Assembly: GCA_036362985.1 (NCBI GenBank)
Contig: JAYGXS010000004.1
Coordinates: 25,520,603 to 25,584,602, forward strand
Direction: 5' to 3'
Length of the DNA: 64,000 nucleotides
Source: Ligula intestinalis
Lineage: Eukaryota > Platyhelminthes > Cestoda > Diphyllobothriidea > Diphyllobothriidae
This document shows positions 1 through 12,194 of this stretch, piece after piece. The notes beneath the pieces are model-generated. The model was given only the letters and a program-made list of their open reading frames with translations. It did no database searches and was not told where the DNA came from. The number at the start of each line of letters is the position of its first letter. The first letter of the stretch is position 1. Made by a program: the position numbers and the translations under genes.

Positions 1-1225
1 GGAAAACTGCCCTCTAAGTTAACGTAATGGAAAGAAATACGCACTGATTTAGGCTAAACCATGCGTATGTTTTCTATGCTATAAGCTACGCCAAAACAAA
101 AAATTTTATTAATGTGCATTGTGCTGTGGAAGAACTCCAGAATAAGTGGAAAAAAATGGAAAAATGATCCCTTCAAGAACTAGAAACTGTTGTCCGAAGT
201 TGCTCAATGGAAGTGAAGCCAACTTTAAGGAATTGAATTTATTTTCAGAAACAAGCAGCAATTTAAGCTTTAAAAAGTTAGTTTCAGCAGTGACGAAAAT
301 GTTTCGTCGCCTTTTGTTTGCACCGCGCCGCTGACCTTGGCGTTTAAGCAAAGTGCCTGCATATTTTACCGTGAAGGTATTGCAAAGAATGTCTTATTGA
401 ATGTAAGTCATGTATAAATATACTTCTTTGTAAACTCTGCGGTCCGTTTAAGCGTTATTGAGAAACGAACAGACAGAAGAATATTAAGCATTTCAAAAAA
501 TGGTCATATATGGCCAGACCTTTTTGCCTTCATAAGAACAGATCGTGGCATTAATCCACTTATGCGGAAAATTAAGTTCTTTAAGATCCAGTCCAATTGA
601 ACCGTTCATCTTAAGGCATATTAAAAAATATTGCCAAAAGTCTCCAATTTCATCGTGAGATTACCTAGGAAGAAGTTAATATACACTGCAATTCGTCAGC
701 TGAATACCTGATTTAATTATTTTTTAAAGAGGCAACCTGTATTAAAAAGTTTCTTCATAAACCTAAGAATGACAATATCCGAGTTATCTCGCGGATGTCC
801 CGCATACTTGACACTGCAGTTGCTGTTTTGAGGGATTTCTCAATGTGATCAACATGGTCATTTTCATTTTATCGTTATCTTATTTTAAAGGTTTTGGTGC
901 AAATGTCGAACAAAAGCACAATTTATCGCTACAAACTTATCAATGAAGGCCCTGAAAACGAGCGAAATGATGACAGATTTTTATTCCACGATATTCAATA
1001 AATAGTTATCCACTAATGGATATATGTATAAAATATTTGACTAAAGAAAAGTTCTTTTTATACAAAGAAACTGGTTGCTCTAAGTTTTCAACTTAGCTAA
1101 ATATGTAAATTAATTGTTCTAATTTATAGCTATTTTTACGTCTCCAGAACTTGGGGATTATCGAGAAAATTTTAATTTCCTTAACAAACACTTATTTTAT
1201 CTTATATTTCTTTCAAGTTTTAAAT
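1..1225. other. AT-rich unique sequence, no gene seen
   Basis: Short chance reading frames only. No domain, tRNA, or repeat shared with the rest of the window was recognised here. Confidence 0.6.
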
Positions 1226-1345
1226 TTACCTAATCCTGTTATTATGATTTCTAAGTTTTCGTTAATGCATTCACGTCAGTATGCGAGTAATGAGCAAACT
1301 TTTACAAACTTAGGCGTGTTGCATGCAGCACTTGCAGTTCTGTAG
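1226..1345 (+). repeat. Left arm of ~115-bp inverted repeat
   Basis: This arm reappears in reverse complement at 1612-1735. Shared blocks include TAATCCT, ATTTCTAAGTTTT, GCGAGTAATGA and TTTGCATG-like stretches in the same order. The loop between the arms is about 265 bp. It may be a foldback or MITE-like element or an inverted pair of one short repeat. No coding capacity is evident. Confidence 0.6.
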
Positions 1346-1611
1346 GTACTAGCTAAAAGCCTAAACACGTGTTTCGCCGATGTTTTGCTGCTGCATGACG
1401 CAGCAACGAGGGTTTCTGGTGCTTAGTGGTAATACAGCGTTCTTTTTGTGGCTTCTGATGTAAGAATTCCAGAGAATAATCAGTGGAATAATTTCAGAAA
1501 TTCGTTGTGCATTTCTTAGACTTTAGTGACAAGAACATAACTTTTTGTGGTCAGACGCAAAATTTCAATTAAAATTTGAGTTGAAGAGAATCAATTACCG
1601 TATCGCTCGAG

Positions 1612-1735
1612 TAAATGTGAAGTACGGCGAGGTAATCATGCAAAATGCCGAAGTTTTTGAATGATGGATCATTACTCGCGGACCGGCAATAACGGATGTA
1701 CCAAAACTTAGAAATTATAATGAGCACTTTAGGAT
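1612..1735 (-). repeat. Right arm of ~115-bp inverted repeat
   Basis: This is the diverged reverse-complement partner of 1226-1345, with several small indels but a preserved block order. Confidence 0.6.
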
Positions 1736-4140
1736 TATTTTTTGTCATAGGAGTATTCTGGTTCAGACAAGGCACTCGCAAAAGCATTATCCCAGGATGG
1801 GCGCATCCTGAGGAATAGATTGGTGCACAAACAAACAACTTTAAGATTAATTTGATACTTAAAAGATATCTAAAAATACTAATTGCTTTTAAATAATAAA
1901 TAAAATTGCTTAAAAATCCTCTACTTATGCAACGCAAAAAAAGTTGTAAATAAGAACAGTAAATTTAAATCATATTTTATATTGAATGAATAACCAGACA
2001 AATTTTTTTCTATCACAATAAATTTTCCTTAGTTTAAATTTGTTCAATAATTTTTCCGTTATTCAGTTACAATTAATTATAGATTGCCCTTTAAATTCAG
2101 GAACATTTGGACGTTTATCCGCGTTAAAAAGCTTTATTCTATCCACTTAAACTCTGTTCGATGTCCGCATACAGAAATTTAAATTAAAATATCTATTTAA
2201 AGCAATTATCGCAAAAATGAGTTTTTGTATAGTAGTTCTTGTAAAGATGGCCAGGTAGGTCATATTTAGAAATTCATTGAACATGAAACATACCACGGAC
2301 ATCCGCAACAGAAGTTTCGTATTTTCATTCCTAGAATTCATAAAATACTTGCTATAATAGGTAACCTCTATAAAAATTACCTCAATTGGATATTCAGTTG
2401 GCAAATATATGTTCATATTACCTTTTTAAAAGGTAATGTTAAAATAAAAATGGAGAAATTTGACAGCTTTTTGAATTTTTCCGAAAATAAGTGATAAAGT
2501 TTGGCTGGAAACGAAATAACTCACTTTTCTCTTCATATTTGAGTATTTTTCACCATACTTGATTACTTTTCGGTTCCGTTTTAGGCTAGATAATACAAAA
2601 ATAGTGGCCCAATTTATACTAAGAATTTGCAAATATTACTAATCTCTTACGTTTCTCAATTACGTATAATCATAAATGGTAATGTAAAAAATATATTTCT
2701 ACATGCTTTAGACTTAATGGGACTTGCTTTTCCCTTCATCTTCGCAATAATATCTATAGTTTTAATTACCGTTTGACATATTGAATGAGGGAAACAAAAT
2801 GTGGTATAACCTATTCTACTGCATTTTGTGGCAAAACCTTCCCAGTTGAGCAAAGAACTTAAAAACTGAAATTGTCCCCTGTTTCTGAAAATAAATGTGA
2901 CACATTCAACTTGGCTTCATCTCCATTTTATCAAATACAAATTCAATTTTGAACTCAATATTTTGACATTTTCTTACTTAATTTTGAGGTTCTCTCATAA
3001 CATTATGCAGCTTTATATGCTACTTTCAGTTCTGTCACATAGAAAACTTCTTCAATATCAGGTGCATATAAAACTTCTTCAATATCAGGCGACTTCCGAT
3101 TTTGCCAATATTAATACCTTTTACCCGCAATAAACTGAACGAAAACGGCTTTTTGGGGACTATGTTCACTCACTAAAGCAAAAAAACGTGAATAAATCTG
3201 TACTTAACTACCAAGACCAGTTTCGATCATGACTTTGCAAGAACACTTTTAACGTACAGAGGGTAACACCTCATAGCTATGAATGAATAAACCAGACCAG
3301 GCCAGGCTACGTATTTTAAACTCAAGAGGCTTGCATAACCTGACTGTACAAAATGCTTTTTAGGCATGCAAGTTGATTCACAGGCCAGGGTGTATACACT
3401 TGCGAAAATGGGAGCAAAGGTTCAACGGCTGTCTGTAGATGCTTAAACACAAAAACCAGCGTCCCTGGTGGCGGTTTAATCAAACAACGGTAGCGTGGAT
3501 CAATGTTAGTTACCTGTCGGTAACCTTAAATAAATCTTATACAGTATAAGCAAACCATAGAAGTAATGTTAGATTAGGCTGTACAGATGCGGAAGTAGTA
3601 ACTTTTTTCAATTAATACACATGGCCTTGCACAGTGTTTCATGAAGGGCAATTATTCCGGAGTTCTAGTTCCAACCCCACGATAAACTTAACCCTAAACC
3701 TTATCTCCCTGTAAATTAACGCAAAGCCCTCGAGCTGCGGAGGGAGGTGCTCCTATCCACGTATCTTGCCAGAAATTGTCCAGTTGGACCTGCAAATTGA
3801 CTAATAACCATCTCAAAACTACTACTGAGATCGATTATCGTTTGAAACCTTCCACGTAGGGTATCTGCTCTTTGTTGAAAGGAGGGAATCAATCTAGCAA
3901 TCTACCACTGCTTTCATATTTTAATATACACTTCGATAACCAGATATTATACAGACGACCAGGGAGAAAATTGCATCTCTACCGAAAACTGAGCGTTTCA
4001 TTACTCTCATTTAACAGCAACTCAAGTTTTAACCACCGAAGGTACTTTCCGAAAACAGCATTTTCAGCAGAAACAGCAGCTATGGGAGATACCCCTGCGA
4101 GTACACTCTCACAGAGCTTAGTTAGTTCATCTAAGGTTAT
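1736..4140. other. AT-rich intergenic DNA
   Basis: No gene was recognised. The part from about 2440 to 2600 resembles 22780-22960 (shared blocks around GAGTATTTT and TTTGAATT), which suggests a very old dispersed repeat. Confidence 0.4.
3043..3089 (+). repeat. Two-copy direct repeat, 27-bp period
   Basis: The 20-base string AAAACTTCTTCAATATCAGG occurs at 3043 and again at 3070, separated by 7 bases. This is a small local duplication with no inferred function. Confidence 0.85.
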
Positions 4141-4149
4141 TGCGTAGTG

Positions 4150-4494
4150 AGTTAGGGCTAAGAGCATTTAACACTAAAGGCTGTAATTTACCAGGACAAA
4201 TTCCTTAGCAAAGCAGAGAAGGCTTGGGAAAGCCAGATTATTAGGAATAGTATATTCTGTATAGAATGAATAAGAGTAGTAAATTGACTACCAGACGACC
4301 GCACAACCGAAAGCCAGCGGGTGGCATCTGAAGTGAGGTCTGCTCGGCTGTCATCACATAAGGTCCTGTGTGAGTCGGTCTGTGATTGACTGATACAGAG
4401 ACCGCAAGCAGCAAGCCTTCTGAAAGGGCACTTCGACTTGAGCTAGTCATGACAGCCGTCCACGTGTGCACTTCGTGTTGAGCTAGTCACTATA
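4150..4494 (+). mobile_element. Family A dispersed repeat, subtype A2
   Basis: This copy carries the diagnostic A2 order: a decayed 5' hairpin, a GTATATTCTGTA core, CTACCAGACGACCGCACAACC, a CCAAT-like GTGATTG block, and two 3' GAGCTAGTCA motifs. Sister copies lie at 17835, 24245 (minus), 27453, 33053, 45235 (minus) and 45978. It is about 345 bp and non-coding, so a SINE- or MITE-sized non-autonomous element. No tRNA head and no terminal inverted repeat were recognised, so the class is uncertain. Confidence 0.75.
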
Positions 4495-4931
4495 AAGTCA
4501 GTAAACAAATCTACGGTGATCATGTGAGGTAGGTACTTATGACGAAATAACAAGTATTGGTATTCAGTTCTACTAAAAATTAAGTTTTGGCAGATTTGAA
4601 ATAATTCGTTTGAACCAATTGCGAAAGGCCCGGCAGCCTCAATGAAATTCGATTCCACGAACAGAGGCATGAGGTTTGACTATTATCAACAGTTTAACCA
4701 TTTGATCTACAAAGTTGTTACAAGGTGTCTTCAGTTTAATCATACTTGTATCCATTTACCAGCCCAGCCTACTGTAAGGTATGGCAGTGGGGTGGAGGGT
4801 AGTTTGAGCAAACGCAAGGCTTCCAGAGGGGGCTCATGAAGGTACAGGATTTAACTGAAACCTTCCGTTTGCAGTTGTGAGTTCGAATTTCACCAAGGTC
4901 ACAACGTTTTCACAATGCGGTCCGATGGATC

Positions 4932-5345
4932 CTATAGAAGCCCAATACGCGACCCAGATCACCATCAGCAAAGAAAGAAGGAAAAATGATGATTTTTAGA
5001 AACAGCCGTTGGGTAATTTTTCGTGTCCTATGAAACACGTGGTACAGTCAATGTGATTATTCACGGTAAATCAGACAAAACTTGCGGATACAGACTGTAC
5101 TAGAAGAAGCTACGTCCAACCTGCCTCTCCCCCCTCGTTATTGGTTTTCTTGACGATTTTTGCTGTTGGCACTTTTTTTCAGAATTAGCTCCTCGTGACT
5201 TGGTCCAGCCCTTTACACCGTGGATTCTGTAAAGTTCCCCTATCGTCGCCTACCGTACCTTCCAATATGCATTTATTTCAGCTCATATTAAATTTTCCAC
5301 ACCTCTGTACATTGCGTTGACATTGTATAGCTTTTGATTTGTCGA
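4932..5345 (-). repeat. Family F8 dispersed repeat, copy 1
   Basis: It aligns along its whole length with 52495-52890. Shared blocks include AGAAGCCCAATA, GTCCTATGAAACA, AGAAGAAGCTA, CTCGTGAC and GCCTACCGTACCTT. The block around 5190-5240 also matches, on the minus strand, the 3' half of the tRNA-derived SINE at 44868 and 45533. A shared tail of this kind is typical of SINE/LINE partners. Confidence 0.65.
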
Positions 5346-5349
5346 TTCT

Positions 5350-5905
5350 TCTTCTATACTAAATTAACTATTTTTCGATAAACTTCTCCAGTGCCTTATA
5401 TTCCCAACCTCTAAAATTAACTAACCTCGTCCTACAGATCCTAGCCCTTTGTTAGCGCCCGGGCGTCCACGGATCCTGTCGCAAATTGGCTCTGCAATTC
5501 GGAAATTCGAGTAGCCACGGCAATTGTCGCCCCTTAGCGTATCCGTTACTTATTACACCCCCACTAACTTCCGCTCTGCGGTGTACTATCGACGCTGGGT
5601 TCAGCCCATCAACCCTCTTCCAGTCCACACACCATACGCTGTTAGGACTGTGCGACATCCCATACTCCAAGGCCGTAGCTACCAAACCCTCCGCTACCCT
5701 GCGTCATTCGCAGAGGTGAAGGAAACGCGAACGACGCCATCCAGGCTAATGATGTCAGGAGGAGACAGGGCTTTTGCAAAAATATCTCCTTCTGCCTGCC
5801 TCGGTTCCACCTAAAATTATGTCCAGCGATCAGTTCGGCATTTAATGCAAAAGTGGAACATTTCTTTGTGTCTAAGATTTGTGCCGCGATCTAGAGCCTA
5901 ACATC
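5350..5905. other. Higher-GC stretch without recognised gene
   Basis: Overlapping open frames exist on both strands at 5450-5810, but none resembles a known domain. It may be an unrecognised repeat tail. Confidence 0.35.
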
Positions 5906-5909
5906 GAAA

Positions 5910-6110
5910 AGCACTTACTTGCTCGTTGGTCGATTGACTCATTTTCGAAATCTAGATTTCTTCATCTAGGATTGAGATATATTCGCTTGATGACAGCAGA
6001 CGAGACAGAAATTGCAATCACAGCTGCTCCTGTCCTCGTTGCTAACAGTTCTCGATTACAGAGATCGTTCATTGTTCTGTGACTGCCTTCGTGGGCTTTA
6101 CGGAAACTCC
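5910..6110 (+). mobile_element. Degenerate hammerhead SINE-like unit (family R)
   Basis: A B-box-like TTTTCGAAATCT at about 5944 is followed by a decayed hammerhead core at 5987. It matches the better copies at 20150 and 23755 in motif order: B box, ATTGAG block, GATGA core, GAAA. A 17-base string here, CTTCATCTAGGATTGAG, also recurs in the F13 repeat at 41503. Confidence 0.55.
5987..6019 (+). ncRNA. Decayed hammerhead ribozyme motif
   Basis: The core reads TTGATGA (first core C changed to T), then a 14-nt helix II region, then GAAA at 6008-6011. Helix III is the palindrome ATTGCAAT, where the 20250 copy has ATGGCCAT, so pairing is kept by compensating changes. Stem I pairing is not evident and the first core base is mutated, so cleavage is unlikely. 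Confidence 0.45.
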
Positions 6111-6617
6111 CATTTTCGGCCTGTGAGTAGGACATATTCGTGAAGGTCATTCTCCTACAGCTATTAGTGCTCCGATCCAAGTTGGCTAAACGTCGACTCA
6201 TAACTCAGTGGTTAAGAGGTCTGACCAGAAGGCTCGTCACTTTACCGGTTTGTGCTGAAATCCCAGGTCTTTCCGAGTCGAACTTGGGCATGCCTGACAG
6301 ATTATGTTAAGTTTATCAGAAAATGACTATTTCCTCGCAGATTTAAAATTTTTCAACAAGCTTGCGTACTCGGCGCTTCCAGCAAAAGCCCTCGTATATG
6401 CCATAGTTTAAAAAACGGTAAAACTTAATCCCATTGCCATCCCCTAATCGCCCGAGAATTATGCTGTCCCATCAAATAAAGCTCCTGCCCGCTGCGCGCA
6501 GAGTCCCATCAATTAAACCAAACACGCGTCTTTCCCGCCCCCACTCTATCTGCATGCCATTCGACTTTTCTTTGCGCTCCTTTGCTTTCGGGCTTTGCCT
6601 AACGCCGTGGGGCTGAT

Positions 6618-6680
6618 CACGTGCTGAAAAAAAAACCGTTTGGCGCAGACAACCAATCGCCTGAAGCGTATATAAAAAGG
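6618..6680 (+). promoter_or_regulatory. E-box / CCAAT / TATA promoter
   Basis: CACGTG lies at 6618-6623, CCAAT at 6653-6657 and TATATAAAAA at 6669-6678. This spacing predicts a transcription start near 6698-6705, about 50 bp before the ATG at 6750. It is the only place in the window where a textbook pol II core promoter sits immediately before a long, GC-richer ORF. Confidence 0.6.
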
Positions 6681-6749
6681 GACCTGAGGGCAAGGCAGAC
6701 GACATAGACAGCAGCAAACAGATCGCACAACAATCAGGACTCACAGATT

Positions 6750-7304
6750 ATGGCGCAAGTACAGCCCCTGTCTTACAGAGTTCCCCCGAGTTTGGACTTC
6801 CAGCGCTCGTCCTTGCCACCCTGCGCCCAGTTCAGCGTCAAAGAACCCGTTCTCCAGTCGAGGGCTTCGTGGGCTTCCTTCAACCCACCACCGCCACCAC
6901 CACCAGCGCTCCGACTGACGCCGCGATGCGGAAAACAGTTCGTCAGCTCCTGGTACGGCGGTGCCCCGCTGCCAACGCATTTACCTGTCCCTCCAAAAGG
7001 GTGGACAGTCAGACCACGGATAATCAGAAGTAGGAGTTCCGTCGGTGTTCATTCCCCCGACTACCGCCAACACCGTAACTCCGTTCTTACAGAAGGGGAC
7101 ACTGAAGCCTCTCACCAACAGGAGGAATCTGAAACTCTGGTTCCGACCAAATACTCCCCCAAACCTGTGTGTCCGCTCCCTAAATCCATCCTGCTCTCGA
7201 GGACCGCAGGCTCAGGCAAGCAGGATTCCGCCGAACCCAAAAAATCTAATAGGCATGTACAGTTTGACGAAGTTTGTTTGGAAATCACATTTTCACCTGT
7301 TTAA
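6750..7304 (+). CDS. Putative host protein, proline-rich, PP1-docking-like C-terminus
   Basis: This is an uninterrupted 184-codon frame. The start is chosen because it is the first ATG downstream of the TATA box and has a good context (A at -3, G at +4). I do not recognise the family. Visible features are a run of seven prolines at residues 46-52, a basic patch RPRIIRSRSS at 88-97, a Ser/Glu/Gln-rich middle at about 115-130, and a C-terminus with PKSILL (144-149) followed by RHVQFDE (168-174). RHVQF fits the R/K-x-V-x-F docking motif of protein phosphatase 1 partners, and SILL resembles the SILK motif that often precedes it. No signal peptide or membrane segment is evident. GC content rises relative to both flanks. 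It could be a single-exon gene or the first exon of a longer one, and a PP1-regulator role is only an inference. Confidence 0.55.
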   Translation: MAQVQPLSYRVPPSLDFQRSSLPPCAQFSVKEPVLQSRASWASFNPPPPPPPALRLTPRCGKQFVSSWYGGAPLPTHLPVPPKGWTVRPRIIRSRSSVGVHSPDYRQHRNSVLTEGDTEASHQQEESETLVPTKYSPKPVCPLPKSILLSRTAGSGKQDSAEPKKSNRHVQFDEVCLEITFSPV

Positions 7305-10300
7305 TTTCCATTTTTATAATACAGAGAACATATTTTTGCACATCTCCTCTGCACGACTCTTATGTCTCTAGCTGTCTTTGATAAGGTAATCGGATCATAA
7401 CCGCTAAAGGTGTAGTTAACTTGCTTGACAGTTTCTTGACAGAACGCGGGAGTATGGTTATAAGGTCTCAAGTCTGATCGTAAACATATTCTTACCCTGA
7501 ACATACTTACCAGGCGTATATAATTTGTTCTTAAAAGAAAATCAGAACCAACATTAAATTAGATATGCAAGTACACGAGATGACATGAGCCATGTCATTC
7601 AGAATGATCCAATAATTATATTCAACATCACGCGGGTATTTTCACTTAATTATTTAAATTTTTTCTTGTAATGGGTGACCATTCGCCATTAGTAGATGCA
7701 TAAAATATTTGTGTGTGCATAAGTAAGTACATACATGGTTGGGCTTACTTTGGTTGCGAATACTATTCTAAAAAGGTTCATTTAGTTCAGCTTATAGCAC
7801 GTTTTGGTCTCTTCTGGTCTCTTCTGCCTTGAATCAATGTGGTTTTTGGAATTAAGGAATTGTTGCTCGAAGTTATACGGAAGTTAGTTTGACGGCTATT
7901 TTCTCATAAGGGTGGTTTCTCCTGATCAGAGTCATCAGAAAACGTGTTTCTATGTTCGCGAGGTAAGGTAATCTGTTGTTATATGTTCTAAAGGAATACA
8001 GTAATGAGTATAAAATATATTTCAAATAAACAGCCCACCTATGAAAAACTACTTTATTTTTCCTTTGGAGAAAAGAGCTATCTAATCAATACAGCCTTCT
8101 GCTTACTAATTTCTCCGCAAAATATTAATTTCCTCGAGAAAATAAAAAAGAGAATGGTGTGAACACGTTAAACGGAAAAAGTGAATTTTTTTACAATTAG
8201 CTGACGACACTGAAGACATTTTCTCGCAACAAACTTTACAAGCACAAAGACTCTTGAAGATGTGTCACATTTGTTTAGCGGAATAAATCGCTGGAGGACG
8301 ATAAGCAAAATCTTTAAGACTTGAAATGCCTTACTGTAGCTTAACAAATGATAAAAAACGTATTTTTAATAGCTTATTATAAGACGCGACCAAGTAAGTT
8401 TCAGAGCTTTTCATTTCTGTACATTTAAATTGGACTGTCTGATTAACCAAAGGGTAACACTCAGGGATAATTTTTATAGGCATTAAATAAGCTGCTTTAT
8501 TCGCCGAATCGTGAAAATCACTATAATGATTTCCCACGAGGCTAATTCACGCATGTCAAGGGTACTGTGGTTCCTTGGGGAATTCGTAGCGCAGCATTTT
8601 ATGCATCCTTACTAGTTTCATTGATCTACTTTCTATCCACGCCCTTCTTTAATTTGAGTTAAAACCTATGTGATTGAAGGCACGTGGGGTGGCAATGTTT
8701 ACCTTTGTTAAGTACTCGGGTAACCCTATGAGTATGTGACCTTACAGGGCAATAAAACGCGTGAATGTGAATTCAACCACTACCCGTGACTACTTACCCA
8801 CTTGCACTTGAACATTTAATTAAATTTTTGAGTATTTAGACCACCTAACCTTCCAGCTGCATAGTCGTAGCCGATGTGCGCCCACCGTTTGCAGTTAATT
8901 TCCTCTTGTCGCAGAGCACACGAGTATATTTAATTGTCATAACTTCGCCCCTAAAAACTTCAAAAAATTGGTGGAAATTAGTCGCAAAAACATTCACTGT
9001 GAGTAATTGGGCAGGGGTCTGGTGATGCCTAGGTAACGACGCAACTCAAAGTTGCACGAGTGTACCGTCAGCACAGATCACACGCTTCAAACCCTCCCGG
9101 AAATCGATTGCTCTGACAGTCGGTATTTACCTTTACTTTGAGCGTGTTGCACGCTCTACCAAAAGTATTAACTCGAATTACGAAGTACCGCGAGTTTGGT
9201 GTCGTCTCAGCCACCTGGAAAAGTGTTTCTGCCTAATTTGCATTTACTGTTTTTGTGCATGATTCAAATTCGAAGGTTTCGTTTCGTCGGCGGGTCTTGC
9301 AGCATTCTCGTGCGGTCTTTGATGTAATTTTAGTCAGGGCCTGGTGCTTTAACGCTTCGTAAAAAAGTATCAAACAAATTTAAGGGAAAACCGCTGTTTG
9401 GTTGAGACAGACCAACGGGATTAGAGTTGTTAAGAGGGCCTGGAAATGTTCAAGGTCGCTACTCAAGCACGTGGGTCCTAGAACTGTTGTTGTACCTGCA
9501 GCTGACCTATCGCTCATTCCCGCAAGCATTTTTCTTTTTTTTTTCTCGCCAATAATTTTCAAACAACAAATTCAGTTCACTCCTCTGCCTGTCAAATAAT
9601 AACCACCTGTGGAGACTGTCGATAAAATATTATTCTGTAAAACCTCTCTCATAAAGGGCTGAAGCGTACCTGTTGATGAATTAACTCCATCAATACATTT
9701 AAACAGCGGGTTCAGAGACCAATAGAATATCACCTGAAATGCATAAATCTGATACAAAACTAATTTACGGAAGAGGTCGTTTATGTTAACCCTCCTTCCC
9801 ACCGAAGGATATGAGAAGAGAAACCAACCGTACTACGGCGGCGTTAAGCTGAATTCCAGGAATATTGGCGTTAGGATGAGGGCTGGGATACGGTACAATG
9901 GATGCACTATCCCATAAAACGCAAACCAAAATCTGAAATGTGTTTTTGTTTTTGTTTCGTAAGTATTACTTTAGCGAAGTTTTAGAAACAATTATCATGC
10001 AGGCGAAACCCAAGGCATATTAGTCACGTCAGGAGGCCATCATTTAAGCAAGCCTCTTCCTAGTTGTCACTGTAAGAATGACTACTTACGGGATATTCAG
10101 TTATACCACTGAATTAGGGGTGTCCTAATATACTTAAATATATTTGTAGAAAGCCTATGAAAAACGGTCTTTCTTATGCTCCTCTCACAGAAAATTACAG
10201 CTTCGTCAAATTTTATACTAAAAGAAATGATATCTTTTAGATTTTAAAAGATAGTTTCCAATCATAAGTTTTTAAAGACCTTAAAATGCCTATTCATAGT

Positions 10301-10890
10301 ATCTGTCCAGCTATTAGCACTGTTCATAAAGTATGCAATATGGGTTACATGCACAGCTAAATTTCATGAAAATTAAAGGATGTTTCCTCAAAACTGAAAA
10401 AATTTATGATTCCCTTTAAAAATAATGTATGCAGGTTATATTTTGTAAACTCTCAACGCAATTGTAACCACAAGCCTGGTTCAAAATTATTCAAAAGTTG
10501 AAAACCTCTTTTTCCTGAAAGAGACTATTTCTTCAATTGAAACGTTTGAAAAAGACGCAATTTTCTAACAGAGAAGTGTTTGAAATAATAGTTTTATAGA
10601 TTTTTTCTTTGAAATGTATTTGAATTTATAGTGTCCTCGAAAACTATTGGGATAAAGTCATACTTCTTAAGTAGTGTGTGCAGTCGGTCGGAAATCAGCT
10701 CGTTCGAAAGCCAGCATCATGATATAGCTAAATTATCTTAGGACTAGGCTGCATTATGAGTATTTGTGCAGCCCCGCTTTTCAGAAATAGAATATATTTG
10801 AGGAGTTTGTGTTAACAGTTTGCATGATCGCACATCCATTGTATCTGTTAATGAGTTAAACATAAAAGAAAATCACAGCGAAAGATTATA
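7305..10890. other. AT-rich sequence with no recognised gene
   Basis: Only short chance frames were seen. The first 700 bases may be 3' UTR of the upstream ORF. No shared repeat was recognised in this stretch. Confidence 0.5.
8025..8030 (+). terminator. Candidate polyadenylation signal
   Basis: AATAAA occurs about 720 bp after the stop of the 6750-7304 ORF; a weaker ATTAAA lies at 7553-7558. Either could end that transcript. Such hexamers are common by chance in AT-rich DNA. Confidence 0.2.
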
Positions 10891-10894
10891 TCGT

Positions 10895-11100
10895 AGGGTT
10901 CGTTTTTATGCCCCCGCAGAACATTAGAATAAGACCCAGCCATAGCAAGGTGGTTCAATGCTAAATTTCGGGGTGTTAGGGCTAGAGTGTAGGTTAGGCG
11001 TCGTGCTACGGTAAGGACAGGGGAAAATTTCCACTTTTGATCTCAAAGGCGGCTGTATGCCGGGGACTTTGCTATTCCTGCGTTCTGTCGTGGGGAGAGG
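10895..11100 (+). repeat. Family F3 repeat (TTAGG-like interior), copy 1
   Basis: It contains TTTCGGGGTGTTAGGGCTAG followed by further TTAGG-like words, aligning with the block at about 18830-18870. Related copies lie at 18755, 24530 and 40655. Confidence 0.5.
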
Positions 11101-12190
11101 CGTATAATTGATTAGGGCCTAAAGTATGGTTTATTGACTGCCGGAATACTTCTAATTGTAGAATAGGATCTCAAGTCAAAGCGTCTCGGTGGCAATATGG
11201 CCTTCTAGTAAGAAGCACGCAATAAAATATGCTTAAAGTAAATGACCAGGTTGCGGAATACACGATAATAATGGTTATATTCGAATGCACTTCCTGAAGA
11301 TTAGTTATTTAATATAAAGAATATTCTTATGGGATATGTAATAGTCTATCCAGGAATCAAAGGTGGAAGTATCCCAACAGTTACAAACAGTTCCCAACAA
11401 ACAAAACAAAGAACAAAGACGTTGGCCGCTAAAACAATGTGCTCTTTAGTGTCTTAGTGAAAGTTTGGCAAGTTACTTACAAGGTATATTTAAGTGAGTA
11501 AAACAAAAAGCTGTTCAAGGTCACTTCAATAATCCCCTTCCTAAGAGAACACAGTTAAAAAATGTTAAAAGGAGAAAAGGGGAGTGTCTTAAAAGAATTA
11601 ATATCGGTGGTGTACTGCGTAATTAATCGAGATGGCGAGCCTCACAGGGTGTATACTTTTCGTCAGTATTAATGCAAACATATCTGCCTTCTTCAAAATT
11701 ACGGAAATGTTTAGTGGCTAAATTAATGGAAGAAGTTATCTTATTGATATAGTGAGTTTGTAGGGGTGTCAGTTTGGCAGATGAACGAGGACAATGGCAT
11801 TCGCAAGAGCCTTTCTGACACGTTTGAAAGCATCTACGGCTGTGTTAGGGCAAGAAAACCCGCGGTTGCTCCTGCGTAAAAGGTTACCAAGTGGTAACAT
11901 CGATTGAGTGCAAGGATGGAGGAAATTTCGATAGAAATGGACAAGGCTTATAAAACAGCGCAGTTTTAAAAAAGAAGTGGGGATAGAGAACTCGCGAACA
12001 GCTCAAACTTTGGCATCTATGGGATAACAACCAAAAGCATATATGCGATGTCCTAGGAAAAGTAACGATAGTACACCAAAAACGCAGTTCGAAACATCAA
12101 TAAAAATACCGAATTGGCTTAATCGCTCAAAAATTAGACGTTTATGCTGCAGATGTTCCTGTACCTTGAAACTTGCTACCAGAACATTAT
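11101..12190. other. AT-rich intergenic DNA
   Basis: No gene, RNA or repeat was recognised in this interval. Confidence 0.45.
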
Positions 12191-12194
12191 CAGC

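Noticed and set aside
4241..4471. Short ORFs over family A repeats as genes
   Set aside because: They vary between copies and coincide with non-coding repeat blocks.
5452..5814. Overlapping frames on both strands at 5.5 kb as a gene
   Set aside because: No recognisable domain, no clear promoter or splice context, and competing frames of similar length.
7920..7950. Minus-strand CTGATGA ... GAAA spacing resembling a hammerhead
   Set aside because: Helix II is poor, no UH cleavage site pairs sensibly, and there is no stem I or sister copy.
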